The position numbers and the translations under genes were made by a program. This document shows, in pieces, positions 1-8,374 of a DNA stretch of 64,000 nt (positions are counted from its first letter, which is position 1; each line of letters starts with the position of its first letter). Source of the stretch: an uncultured Eubacteriales bacterium (GTDB taxonomy: Bacteria; Bacillota; Clostridia; Oscillospirales; CAG-272); contig CAKSPO010000001.1 in NCBI GenBank assembly GCA_934481515.1, positions 1-64,000 on the forward strand, given 5' to 3'. Under the pieces are notes generated by a model. That model searched no databases and was not told the origin of the DNA. It worked only from the letters and a program-made list of their open reading frames with translations.

Positions 1-195
1 AAAGTCGCGGATGAAAGCGATTTCCCGCTCATTCTCGTCCAAAAGCGTGATGTACATTTCCGCATTGGTAAAGGGGAAGAGGCGGCGTGGCTCCAGGTTT
101 TCAAACACGGTGCCGTCCTTCAGCGTCAGCCGGACAAGATAGACATCGGTGCGTTCAATCCTTCCGGTGTACCGGTCGATATAAATACGTGACAT
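1..195 (-). CDS. DUF1854 family protein (3' end outside the window)
   Basis: An ATG at 195 on the minus strand opens a frame that stays open to the window edge (65 codons visible). A GAGG ribosome-binding site overlaps the end of the upstream ABC transporter gene, whose stop codon lies 10 bases away, so the two are surely co-transcribed. The visible protein begins MSRIYIDRYTGRIERTDVYL and carries the pattern RRLFPFTNAEMYITLLDENE, which matches my memory of the DUF1854 core (FP.sd...yislld..g.Eia.i.d). DUF1854 proteins are often found beside ABC exporters and in several bacteria near cyanophycin genes; no cyanophycin gene is visible here. Biochemical function unknown. Frame, start and pairing are seen directly; the family call is from residue pattern only. 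Confidence 0.72.
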   Translation of the reverse strand, partial: MSRIYIDRYTGRIERTDVYLVRLTLKDGTVFENLEPRRLFPFTNAEMYITLLDENEREIAFIRDF

Positions 196-205
196 CGCGT
201 TTACC

Positions 206-2479
206 TCACTCAAAGTTCTCGTCCCGCTTGGACTGTGCCAGCTTGTCGGACATGGACTGGATTTCCACCAGACGGTAGTACTTTCCTTTCTTTTCCATCA
301 GTTCCTGCGGGGAACCGAACTCCAGAATGCTGCCGTTGTCCACCACCACGATCTTATTGGCTTTGGAAAGCGTGGAGAGTCGATGTGCAATCATCAGCGT
401 GGTTCTTCCGCTGATCAGATGCTCGATGGCTTCCTGAATCAGATGCTCGGTCTCGGAATCGACCGATGCGGTTGCTTCGTCAAACACCAGCATTTTCGGG
501 TTCCGGATCATGGCACGTGCGATGGAAATCCGCTGCCGTTCTCCACCGGAGAGTCCGACGCCACGCTCTCCCAGAACGGAATCGTAGCCGTCCGGCTGAC
601 GGACAATGAACTCGTGCGCGTTGGCGATGTCGGCGGCATTGATGACCTCGTCTACGGAAATGTTCGGGTCGCCGTAGGCAATGTTGTTGTAGATGGTATC
701 GTGGAACATCATCGGTTCCTGTTGGACATAGCCGATCCGGGAGCGATAGTATTCCATGTCAATGTCACGGATGTCCACGCCTCCGACGGTAATCTGTCCC
801 TCGTAGTTGTCATAGTAGCGCAACAACAGGTTAATCAGGGTCGATTTTCCGGAGCCGGTGGTTCCGACGATTCCGACAATGTCGCCTGGCTCAATCACGA
901 GGTTGATGTTTTTCAACACCTTTTTGGTGCGGTCGAAGGAGAAGTTGACGTTTTTGAATTCGATCCGACCGCCCATATCGGCGTTTGTATTGCCCTTTCC
1001 GAAGTCATGCTCCGGTTCGGCATCCAGGATGTCCATGATCCGCTCGGCGGATGCGAGCGCGTGCTGGGTGGAATCCGAGAGATTGGCAAAGAAGTTGACC
1101 GGCTCATAGAACATGCTGGCATAGGAAATGAAGGAAACCAGAAGACCGACCGAAATGGAACCTGCGCTGCCGGTCTGTAAGCCGTCGATGACCATGTTGC
1201 CGCCAAGGCTCCAGATCACCACGCTTCCCAGTGCAATCAGACAGTTGACCACGGCAGGGTAGGTGTTCAGGATTTTACTTGCTTTGGAGTCGGTGACCCT
1301 CCATTCATCCACGCAGCCTGCAAAGCGCGCGACTGCGTTGTCCTCGTTGGTAAAGGATTTGATGACGCGGATGCCGGGGATGGTGTCGGTCAGAACCGAT
1401 GTGACTGCGGACGAGCGCCGCCAGATCCGACGGTAGAAGGGGGCGATCTTCTGACGGAAAATCCGCGCGCCGATGACGACGACCGGAACCGGGATCAGGG
1501 AGAAGAGCGTCAGCTTCGGATTGATGAACAGCATTACCAGAATAATACCGATCAGCTTGAAGAATTGTACCACCACTTCCTGCGTGATGCGGAGCATGAA
1601 TGCCTGCAGGGTTGCGGTGTCACCGCTGATCCGATTGATGACAGAGCCGGTGGAGGTCTTGTCGTAGAACTGCATCGGTAGGCGCTGTGCCTTTTCGTAG
1701 ACCTCACAGCGGATCCGCGCGACAATCCGGTCGCCCGCCACACGCATGATGTGTCCGCGAACGCCGTGCATGGCATAGCAGATAATATTCAGAATGATCA
1801 GCGAAACAGAAACCCACAAAAGCTTCTGCCGATCCTGATTGGGCAGAATGTTGTCCACCAGGGATTTGGTCAGCATCGGGGGCACCAGAGCAATGGCGGT
1901 GGTGATGACGGAGAGGATTACCGAGAAGAGCAGAATCCATTTTTCCGGTTTGATGTAGACCACCAGCTTTTTGAACAGCTTGCCTTTGTTCATGCAGTTG
2001 ATGCAGGGAACGCCGGGCGCTGTCAATGTCCGTCCGCACTTCGGGCAGATGGAGAGTAGCTTGGAATAGGAAGCACGAACGGTTTCCAGCGCTTCCTCCG
2101 GCGAGGTTCCGCTGTTGATCTCGTTCACATAATTGACCACGGCATCGCACAGAGCGGTAATGGTAAAATTAAACCGGAAGAGATCGGTTTTCCTGCCGTC
2201 TTTGAAGAGAATCCGCGTCAGACCGTTTCCGTACATCCGCTTGTTATAGATTTTTTCAATCTCAGCAAATGCAATCCGCTCGGAAACGGTTCCGGAATTA
2301 AAATCATAGGAAAAAAGATGCGAACGGGTACCGAGCAGAGCGGAGCTGCCGTAGCGCGCCAGCCCGGAGATTTCGCCGATGACCGCAAAAAGTACCGGTT
2401 CCGTTTCCGAACCGAGGGCGCGGAGGGTTTCTGCCTGTGCATCGGTCAGCTTCTGGTTGGTCAGAAAAGAGGGTTCCAT
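206..2479 (-). CDS. ABC transporter, fused permease-ATPase with N-terminal zinc-ribbon region
   Basis: A half-transporter of about 757 residues that probably works as a homodimer in the membrane. The first ~150 residues are a soluble domain not found in typical exporters. A CPKC...CINC zinc-ribbon-like segment follows near residue 150, then six membrane helices (about 175-470) and an ATPase domain with Walker A GTTGSGKST (about residue 540), signature LSGGERQR and Walker B MLVFDEATAS. I chose ATG 2479: the longer frame opens with TTG at 2515, almost at the predicted transcription start. The RBS for 2479 is weak, so the start is not certain. A promoter lies at 2525-2553. Pairing with a DUF1854 gene points to the exporter type annotated as cyanophycin-metabolism-associated; the substrate is unknown. 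Confidence 0.85.
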   Translation of the reverse strand: MEPSFLTNQKLTDAQAETLRALGSETEPVLFAVIGEISGLARYGSSALLGTRSHLFSYDFNSGTVSERIAFAEIEKIYNKRMYGNGLTRILFKDGRKTDLFRFNFTITALCDAVVNYVNEINSGTSPEEALETVRASYSKLLSICPKCGRTLTAPGVPCINCMNKGKLFKKLVVYIKPEKWILLFSVILSVITTAIALVPPMLTKSLVDNILPNQDRQKLLWVSVSLIILNIICYAMHGVRGHIMRVAGDRIVARIRCEVYEKAQRLPMQFYDKTSTGSVINRISGDTATLQAFMLRITQEVVVQFFKLIGIILVMLFINPKLTLFSLIPVPVVVIGARIFRQKIAPFYRRIWRRSSAVTSVLTDTIPGIRVIKSFTNEDNAVARFAGCVDEWRVTDSKASKILNTYPAVVNCLIALGSVVIWSLGGNMVIDGLQTGSAGSISVGLLVSFISYASMFYEPVNFFANLSDSTQHALASAERIMDILDAEPEHDFGKGNTNADMGGRIEFKNVNFSFDRTKKVLKNINLVIEPGDIVGIVGTTGSGKSTLINLLLRYYDNYEGQITVGGVDIRDIDMEYYRSRIGYVQQEPMMFHDTIYNNIAYGDPNISVDEVINAADIANAHEFIVRQPDGYDSVLGERGVGLSGGERQRISIARAMIRNPKMLVFDEATASVDSETEHLIQEAIEHLISGRTTLMIAHRLSTLSKANKIVVVDNGSILEFGSPQELMEKKGKYYRLVEIQSMSDKLAQSKRDENFE

Positions 2480-2524
2480 AAAATTTTTGCCGCTTGCGGG
2501 GCGTTCCTTTCGCAAAGTTATTGC

Positions 2525-2553
2525 ATTTTATCATGCTTTCATCCAAAAGTCAA
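2525..2553 (-). promoter_or_regulatory. Promoter of the ABC transporter-DUF1854 operon
   Basis: Read on the minus strand: TTGACT, 17-base spacer, TAAAAT. It predicts a transcription start near 2518, giving the ABC transporter a leader of about 40 bases if translation starts at 2479. Confidence 0.65.
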
Positions 2554-2968
2554 GTTGTTTTCCAACATTTTTAAAAGAAAAAATTTTTGTTTATTTTACA
2601 CATACACATTTTTCCGGGATATGACGAATCGGATAAAAAGAGCCTGCTTTAGAAAAGAAAAAAGGCAAAATAAACAAAGATTGCAAAAAAGAAAGTTCTT
2701 TCGGAATCAACAAAATTCGGCGTTTTCCACAGCATTTGATATGTGTCTGAATTTATATGATTTCGAAACCAAAATCAAAGATTTTCGGCAAAATTCAAAG
2801 AGGCAAAAAATCGGGAAAGGGATGGACATTTTCATCCGGATATGCTACAATAGAATCGGTTTCTCCGGACAAAGGAATGCCTTGGGCTTTCCGTCACGGA
2901 AACAAACGCGGATTGGCGGAAATCCGCAATGCTTATCGTAACTTTATTGTAGCAAGGAGAGGTATGTT
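2554..2968 (+). promoter_or_regulatory. Divergent intergenic region with a promoter at 2823-2851
   Basis: This AT-rich stretch separates the minus-strand exporter operon from the plus-strand isomerase operon. TGGACA (2823-2828), a 17-base spacer and TACAAT (2846-2851) with an extended TG form a good sigma-A promoter, giving a leader of about 110 bases before the gene at 2969. Short ORFs in the region lack coding character and ribosome-binding sites. I see no RNA gene. Confidence 0.6.
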
Positions 2969-3823
2969 ATGTATCATTTTCCCATCGGTGTCGTTGTGGA
3001 ATCCTTCCGGAAGGAAATTCACGAGGCAATCAAGGAAGCAGAAAGGCTTTCCCTTGACGGTATTCAGATGTACGGAACGACCCCCGGCTTTACTCCGGAG
3101 GAATTTACCTCAGAGAAGCGTCGGGAGCTTCTGAAGTTTGCAAAGGATCACGGCGTCCGGTTTTCTGCCATCTGCGGGGATTTCGGACACGGCTTTATGA
3201 CCAAGGAGAGCAACCGGATTTATGTGGAGCGCTCCAAGCGCGTGGTGGATATGGCACTGGAGTTGGAGACCAATATCGTTACCACGCACATCGGCATCGT
3301 TCCGGAAAACAAAAATGACGAGCGGTATAAGATTATGCAGGAGGCTTGTGCATCGCTGGCAGAGTACGCTGACCGGATGCAGGCGCATTTTGCGGTGGAA
3401 ACGGGACCTGAGACCTCTGCGGTGCTGGGCGATTTTCTGGATTCCCTCGGCTCCTCCGGAGTCGGGGTCAACCTTGATCCCGCAAACCTCGTGATGGTGG
3501 CGGGAGACGATCCTGTCAAGGCGGTGCATCGTCTGAAGAAGTACATTGTTCACACGCATGCCAAGGACGGCTTGCTTGGCGGAAAGGGATGGGCGGACTA
3601 TATTTACGGTTTGCGTCCGACACCGGACGAGCTGAAGGATACGCCTCTCTTTACCGAGGTTGCGCTCGGCACGGGAGATGTGGATTTCCCCGCCTATCTT
3701 GCGGCGCTGGAGGAGATCGGATACCGCGGCTTTTTGACCATTGAGCGGGAGGTCGGCGGTGACCCCGCGGGAGATATTGCGCTTGCCGCAAATTATCTGA
3801 GAAAGGTTATGGAGGAAAACTGA
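2969..3823 (+). CDS. Sugar phosphate isomerase/epimerase, xylose isomerase-like TIM barrel
   Basis: A 284-residue single-domain protein of the AP_endonuc_2/xylose-isomerase-like superfamily, expected to isomerise or epimerise a sugar or polyol derivative with a divalent metal. Visible features are strand ends with polar residues typical of the barrel: VTTHIGIVPEN, the ETGPETS segment carrying a probable metal-ligand Glu, NLDPANL, and VHTHAKDG carrying His and Asp ligands. A near-C-terminal TIERE fits the last ligand. The AAGGAGAGG ribosome-binding site at 2953-2961 selects the ATG at 2969 over one at 2964. The stop is two bases from the Gfo/Idh gene, and such pairs usually act on the same keto-sugar or inositol-like substrate. 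The substrate cannot be named from sequence. Confidence 0.87.
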   Translation: MYHFPIGVVVESFRKEIHEAIKEAERLSLDGIQMYGTTPGFTPEEFTSEKRRELLKFAKDHGVRFSAICGDFGHGFMTKESNRIYVERSKRVVDMALELETNIVTTHIGIVPENKNDERYKIMQEACASLAEYADRMQAHFAVETGPETSAVLGDFLDSLGSSGVGVNLDPANLVMVAGDDPVKAVHRLKKYIVHTHAKDGLLGGKGWADYIYGLRPTPDELKDTPLFTEVALGTGDVDFPAYLAALEEIGYRGFLTIEREVGGDPAGDIALAANYLRKVMEEN

Positions 3824-3824
3824 G

Positions 3825-4871
3825 ATGAAAAAGACCATTGCTGTTGTAGGTTGCGGAAGAATTGCCGAGTCGGCGCATTTTCCGGCACTTTCCAAAATGG
3901 AGGATGTCCGTATCAAGTATGCCTGTGACCTGATTCCGGAAAAAGCGGAAAAGATGGTGAAGGAGTTCGGTGCCGAACAGGCGATCACCGATTATAAGGT
4001 TGCGCTCGCAGACCCGGAGGTGCAGACGGTTTACGTTCTGACGCCCAACTACGCGCATTATACGGTTACCATGGATGCGTTGCGTGCCGGCAAGAACGTG
4101 TTCTGCGAAAAGCCGATTACCGTCAATTATGCACTCTCGGTGGAAATGGCGGAGGAAGCCAAGAAGCAGGGGAAGCTGCTCAATATCGGCGTGTGCAACC
4201 GGTTTCAGGAGTCTGTCGTCCGGATCGCAAAGATGAATGCGGACGGAGAACTCGGCAAGCTGTATCACATTTACTGCTCCTTCCGTTCTCATCGGAGCAT
4301 TCCGGGGCTCGGCGGCGCCTTTACTACCAAATCGCAGTCGGGCGGCGGTGTTCTCATTGACTGGGGCATTCATTTTCTGGATCTGATTCTTTACATCATG
4401 GGCGGCGCACATATCAAGAGCGTGAGCGCAGATACCTACAGTGAGATGGCAAAGAACATTGCCGATTATCGCTATAAGAGCATGTGGGCAAGCGAACCGA
4501 TTCTGGACGGTACCAACGATGTCGAAGATTTTGTCACCGGCTACGTCCGCACCGACAAGGCTTCCATTTCCTTCAACGGAGCATGGGCGCAGAACATCGG
4601 AAAGAGCGAGATGTTCATTGATTTTCTCGGCGATAAGGCAGGTGTCCGTCTGGACTATTGCGGACACTTCTCCGTTTTCAAAAATGATCTGACCGAGGAG
4701 CGCCCGGAGTTTGAAATTCCGGATATGTATTATGCGGAGGATCGCGATTTTCTGGACGCCTGTGAGGACAGCCGCAAGAACAAGAGCTATATTGACAACA
4801 TTCTGGAGAGCATGAAGCTCCTGGATGCCATTTACCGTTCCGCCGAGCAGCACAAGGAAATCGTATTCTGA
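3825..4871 (+). CDS. Gfo/Idh/MocA family oxidoreductase
   Basis: A 348-residue NAD(P)-dependent dehydrogenase. The N-terminal Rossmann fold starts at residue 6 with VVGCGRIAES. The family's catalytic-lysine motif appears as CEKPITVN near residue 95. The C-terminal beta-sheet domain follows, with GGGVLIDWGIHFLDL, in which the Asp and His are the usual catalytic pair. The gene starts one base after the stop of the sugar isomerase, so translation is coupled and the two enzymes probably act in one pathway on a sugar or cyclitol. No terminator is visible after the stop. The specific substrate is unknown. Confidence 0.9.
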   Translation: MKKTIAVVGCGRIAESAHFPALSKMEDVRIKYACDLIPEKAEKMVKEFGAEQAITDYKVALADPEVQTVYVLTPNYAHYTVTMDALRAGKNVFCEKPITVNYALSVEMAEEAKKQGKLLNIGVCNRFQESVVRIAKMNADGELGKLYHIYCSFRSHRSIPGLGGAFTTKSQSGGGVLIDWGIHFLDLILYIMGGAHIKSVSADTYSEMAKNIADYRYKSMWASEPILDGTNDVEDFVTGYVRTDKASISFNGAWAQNIGKSEMFIDFLGDKAGVRLDYCGHFSVFKNDLTEERPEFEIPDMYYAEDRDFLDACEDSRKNKSYIDNILESMKLLDAIYRSAEQHKEIVF

Positions 4872-4978
4872 TTTCCGGTCGTTGCGGCAGAATTTGCACA
4901 AAGGACGGGTACTTGGCGGGATTGCTTTGCTACAGGTTTCCAAAATGCGCATTTTTTTGGAAAACTCTTGTTTTTCTA

Positions 4979-5007
4979 TTGCATTTTCGACAAAAGTGTG
5001 CTACAAT
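4979..5007 (+). promoter_or_regulatory. Promoter of aspartase gene
   Basis: TTGCAT (4979-4984), 17-base spacer, TACAAT (5002-5007) with an extended TGC just upstream. The same TTGCAT-N17-TACAAT arrangement recurs at 9688-9716. The predicted start near 5014 leaves a 148-base leader. Confidence 0.65.
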
Positions 5008-5039
5008 ATCCCCATTCTGAGCAAGGACGCAAAAACGAT

Positions 5040-5133
5040 CGGTTTTATGGGGCAGCAGGGCAACCTTTTGAAGAAGTTGGCTTTTGCCGAAAACCGTTAG
5101 CCGGTCGGGTATGATTGCCCGGCCGGCTTTTGT
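5040..5133 (+). promoter_or_regulatory. Structured aspartase leader ending in a terminator-like hairpin
   Basis: Within the leader, CGGTTTT (5040-5046) can pair with AAAACCG (5090-5096). This encloses a smaller helix GGCAA (5059-5063) with TTGCC (5084-5088). Directly after it, AGCCGGTCGGG (5099-5109) pairs with CCCGGCCGGCTT (5118-5129) and is followed by a short T run. A closed helix followed by a terminator, upstream of the coding start at 5162, is the layout of an attenuator or riboswitch. I could not match it to a known class, so the ligand is unknown. The pairings are seen; the regulatory role is inferred. Confidence 0.5.
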
Positions 5134-5161
5134 AGCAGGCGGAACGGAGGACACATTGCAT

Positions 5162-6553
5162 ATGGAAAAGACGAGATGGGAGAGCGATTCCATCGGAGCC
5201 ATGGAAATCCCTGCGGATGCATATTACGGGGTGCAGAGCTATCGCGGACGGCAGAATTTTCACATTACCGGAATTCCGCTCAACCATCGCTTTGTGATGA
5301 ATATCGTGCGCATCAAAAAAGCGGCGGCACTGACCAATGCGAAGGTCGGTTTGCTGGATGCGAAAACCGCTGACGCCATTGTACGCGCGTGCGACGAGGC
5401 GCAGGACGGGAAGCTGGATGCAGGTTTTATCACCGATTCCATTCAGGGAGGTGCCGGAACGACTGCCAACATGAATGTCAATGAGGTCATCGCCAACCGC
5501 GCGACCGAATTGCTCGGCGGCAAGAAAGGAGAGTACCTCTGCCATCCGAATGACCATGTCAACTGCTCCCAGTCTACCAATGATGTCATTCCCACGGCAG
5601 GGAGGCTGACGGTGTTGGACCTTGCCGCGGAGCTTTCGGAGAACGTGGAGGGATTGCTTGCCGCGCTGGATCGCAAGGCGGAACAGTTTGACGGCATCAT
5701 CAAGATGGGAAGAACCCAGCTGGAGGATGCGGTACCGATTCGTTTGGGGCAGGAATTTTCCGCTTACGCTTCCGGCATCCGGCGGTGCCGCGGGCTTCTT
5801 GCACGTGCGGTAGCCGAGATGAACACCGTAAACCTCGGCGGAACTGCCATCGGTACGGCAATCAATGTCAAAAAAGCGTATTTGGACGGTATTGTTCCTA
5901 CACTCAGCGAAATCACAGGCTATCCGCTTGTTCATGCGGACAACCTGATTGACGCAACCCAGAATCTGGATGGCTTTGTGTTCGTTTCCGGCGCACTGAA
6001 AACCATGGCGGTTTCTCTCTCAAAAATGTGCAATGATCTCCGGTTGCTTTCCAGCGGTCCGAAGACCGGATTTGAAGAGATTGTACTTCCCGCAAAGCAG
6101 AACGGTTCCTCCATCATGCCGGGAAAGGTCAACCCGGTGATTCCGGAGGTGGTGACGCAGGTTACGTTTGCGGTCATCGGAAACGATACGACCATTACCC
6201 TTGCGGCGGAGGCGGGGCAGCTGGAGCTGAACGCGTTTGAACCGGTGATTTTCTATAAGCTGTTTGAGTCGCTTTCCTGCATGAAAAATGCCATAAAGAC
6301 CCTCACGGAAAACTGTATTGAGGGAATTGAGTCGAACAAGGAGCGTTGCGAACAGCTGCTTTATGAGAGTGTCGGAACCGTTACCGCGCTCTGCCCTTAC
6401 CTTGGCTACCTCCGTTCGGCGGAGCTGGCAAAGGAGGCACTGAAGAAAAATGTGCGCATCAAAGATCTTGTAAGGGAAAAAGGACTGCTGGACGATGCGT
6501 TGCTGGATCGGCTGTTGGATCCTTATGCGATGACTGAACCGGGAAAAGAATAA
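5162..6553 (+). CDS. aspA: Aspartate ammonia-lyase (aspartase)
   Basis: Converts L-aspartate to fumarate and ammonia, linking amino acid fermentation to fumarate and nitrogen metabolism. The 463-residue protein has the fumarase/aspartase superfamily signature GSSIMPGKVNPV near residue 315, which forms the mobile active-site loop. The sequence MGRTQLEDAVP is the aspartase form (fumarases usually have GRTHLQDA). I moved the start from 5084 to ATG 5162 because GGAGG sits at 5146-5150 and homologues begin here; the upstream codons lie in the structured leader. The length is usual for the family. The gene appears monocistronic, with its own promoter and a large hairpin after the stop. Confidence 0.92.
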   Translation: MEKTRWESDSIGAMEIPADAYYGVQSYRGRQNFHITGIPLNHRFVMNIVRIKKAAALTNAKVGLLDAKTADAIVRACDEAQDGKLDAGFITDSIQGGAGTTANMNVNEVIANRATELLGGKKGEYLCHPNDHVNCSQSTNDVIPTAGRLTVLDLAAELSENVEGLLAALDRKAEQFDGIIKMGRTQLEDAVPIRLGQEFSAYASGIRRCRGLLARAVAEMNTVNLGGTAIGTAINVKKAYLDGIVPTLSEITGYPLVHADNLIDATQNLDGFVFVSGALKTMAVSLSKMCNDLRLLSSGPKTGFEEIVLPAKQNGSSIMPGKVNPVIPEVVTQVTFAVIGNDTTITLAAEAGQLELNAFEPVIFYKLFESLSCMKNAIKTLTENCIEGIESNKERCEQLLYESVGTVTALCPYLGYLRSAELAKEALKKNVRIKDLVREKGLLDDALLDRLLDPYAMTEPGKE

Positions 6554-6573
6554 AGGAAATTCTCCCGTACACA

Positions 6574-6623
6574 AAGGGGAAAGCAAAAGCGGCAGATTTT
6601 TCTGCCGCTTTTGCTTTCCCCTT
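6574..6623. terminator. Perfect 23-base-pair hairpin after aspA
   Basis: Left arm 6574-6596 and right arm 6601-6623 are perfectly complementary around a TTTT loop. The T-rich part lies inside the stem rather than after it, so it may act as a bidirectional terminator or mainly protect the 3' end of the transcript. Confidence 0.65.
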
Positions 6624-6668
6624 ACTTTGGCTGAATGTGTCGGATTACGGCAGAATAATTTTCAAATG

Positions 6669-6711
6669 TTCATTATTTGTTCATACAAGAGATCGCAAAC
6701 TGTGGTATACT
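6669..6711 (+). promoter_or_regulatory. Promoter of rhamnulokinase gene with direct repeats
   Basis: TATACT (6706-6711) with an extended TGG, preceded at 18 bases by the weak -35 CATACA (6682-6687). Two copies of TGTTCAT in direct orientation lie at and just above the -35 (about 6668-6684). They are candidates for a regulator binding site; which regulator is unknown. Confidence 0.5.
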
Positions 6712-6824
6712 GACTATGTATCCATACGGGAATTTTTGTACCGGAGCAAATGCCGCTTTTTCGGGTGCAAGGTTTGAATCAAAAGAGCGAAAAACGCATT
6801 CTATTGCGGAGATGGAGGTTATCT

Positions 6825-8297
6825 ATGAACGGGCAGAAGATGCTGGCGATTGATCTTGGCGCTTCCAGCGGACGCGGAATTGTCGGAACCTTTGACGGGG
6901 AGAAGCTTTCTCTCCGGGAAATTCATCGTTTCTCCAATGACCCCGTAACGGTCAACGGAAGATTGTACTGGGATATTCTCCGTATTTTTTTTGAAATCAA
7001 ACAGGCAGTTACCAAAACGGTACTGGAAAAAGAACCGATTGCTTCGATTGGAATAGATACTTGGGGCGTGGATTATGCGCTTTTGGATGAAAAAGGCAGA
7101 ATGCTATCCAACCCCGTCCATTACAGGGACACCCGTACCGATGGGATGGTATCTTATGCCGATCGCTTTTTTTCGCAAAAAGAGCTGTATGATGTCACCG
7201 GTATTCAGACCATGAACTTCAATACGATCTATCAGTTGGCGGCGGATCTGCGGGATGACCCGGAGCTGATGGAGCGTGCGACAAGAATGCTGAACATCCC
7301 CGATCTGTTGAATTATTTTCTGACCGGGAAGATGGTAAACGAATATACCATTCTTTCCACCGGCGCTTTGCTGGATGCGGAGAGACGGGATTATGCATGG
7401 CAGCTGACCGAGCAGATCGGAATTCCGAGCCGTCTGTTCGGCAGAATGGTTTTGCCGGGAAGCATCGTCGGGAAACTGTCGGCACAGGTGCAGGGAGAAA
7501 CGGGGAAGACGGATGCCGATGTTCTGGCGGTCGCGTCCCACGATACCGCAAGCGCGGTTCTTGCCGTTCCTGCCGAAGAGGAAAAGTTCCTCTTTATCAG
7601 CAGCGGAACATGGTCGCTGATGGGCACGGAGCTGGAGGCACCGCTCATCAACGCAGAGACCGCAAAAAGCAATTTTACCAACGAGGGAGGAGCCTTCGGC
7701 ACCATCCGGTTCCTCAAAAATATCATGGGGCTGTGGCTGATTCAGGAGTCCCGGCGGCAATGGAAGAGGGAAGGAACGGAATACAGCTTTGCGGAGCTGG
7801 AAAGGCTGGCGCGCGAAAGTCAGCCGTTCCGTTCCTTGGTCAATCCGGACGATCCGTCCTTTGCGGTGCCCGGCAACCTGCCGGAGCGGATCCGGGAATT
7901 CTGCCGGCGTACCGGTCAGCCGGTTCCGGAAAGCGTCGGAGCGGTTATCCGTTGCATTTATGAGAGCCTTGCGCTCAAGTACCGGGCGACTGCCGAATCC
8001 ATCCGCAGACTGACCGACCTTCCGGACGGCAAAATTTATGTCGTCGGCGGCGGAACAAAGGACGCGTTTCTTTGCCAGATGACGGCGGATGCCTGCGGGG
8101 TGCCCGTGTCCGCAGGGCCGGAGGAAGCAACCGCCATCGGAAATCTTGCCATGCAGCTGGCGGCAGCCGGTATTCTTCCCGGACGGAAGGAGATCCGCCG
8201 CGTCGTAAGAAATTCCTTTGCACAAAGGCTGTTTCTTCCGGTCGCCGACCGCTCCGCATGGGATGCGGCATATCAAAAATTTGAGTCTCTCAACTGA
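6825..8297 (+). CDS. rhaB: Rhamnulokinase
   Basis: Phosphorylates L-rhamnulose to L-rhamnulose 1-phosphate in rhamnose catabolism. The 490-residue FGGY-type kinase begins with the phosphate-binding motif AIDLGASSGRG (residues 8-18). It continues with GIDTWGVDYALLD and HYRDTRTDGM in the N-terminal domain, ISSGTWSLMG between the domains, and VVGGGTKDAFLCQMTAD in the C-terminal ATP-binding domain. These are typical of rhamnulokinases rather than xylulo- or glycerol kinases. A GGAGG at 6814-6818 fixes the ATG at 6825; the longer frame from 6750 has no RBS. No rhamnose isomerase or rhamnulose-1-phosphate aldolase gene is in the window, so the rest of the pathway must lie elsewhere. Confidence 0.88.
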   Translation: MNGQKMLAIDLGASSGRGIVGTFDGEKLSLREIHRFSNDPVTVNGRLYWDILRIFFEIKQAVTKTVLEKEPIASIGIDTWGVDYALLDEKGRMLSNPVHYRDTRTDGMVSYADRFFSQKELYDVTGIQTMNFNTIYQLAADLRDDPELMERATRMLNIPDLLNYFLTGKMVNEYTILSTGALLDAERRDYAWQLTEQIGIPSRLFGRMVLPGSIVGKLSAQVQGETGKTDADVLAVASHDTASAVLAVPAEEEKFLFISSGTWSLMGTELEAPLINAETAKSNFTNEGGAFGTIRFLKNIMGLWLIQESRRQWKREGTEYSFAELERLARESQPFRSLVNPDDPSFAVPGNLPERIREFCRRTGQPVPESVGAVIRCIYESLALKYRATAESIRRLTDLPDGKIYVVGGGTKDAFLCQMTADACGVPVSAGPEEATAIGNLAMQLAAAGILPGRKEIRRVVRNSFAQRLFLPVADRSAWDAAYQKFESLN

Positions 8298-8316
8298 CAA
8301 AAAATCACCTGTCAGA

Positions 8317-8333
8317 CCGTTCCGTCGGAACGG
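8317..8333. other. Short inverted repeat between rhaB and prs
   Basis: CCGTTCCG (8317-8324) and CGGAACGG (8326-8333) form a perfect eight-base-pair inverted repeat around one base. With a one-base centre and no T run it fits an operator better than a terminator. Role unknown. Confidence 0.35.
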
Positions 8334-8374
8334 GTAAAGGGATATAAAAGGAAAAAAGAAAACGGAGGCAGATT

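Noticed and set aside
5014..5100. Possible c-di-GMP-I (GEMM) riboswitch before aspA
   Set aside because: Only GGACGCAAA resembles the aptamer. The first helix with GCAAACC and the closing helix are missing, and the predicted transcription start leaves no room for them.
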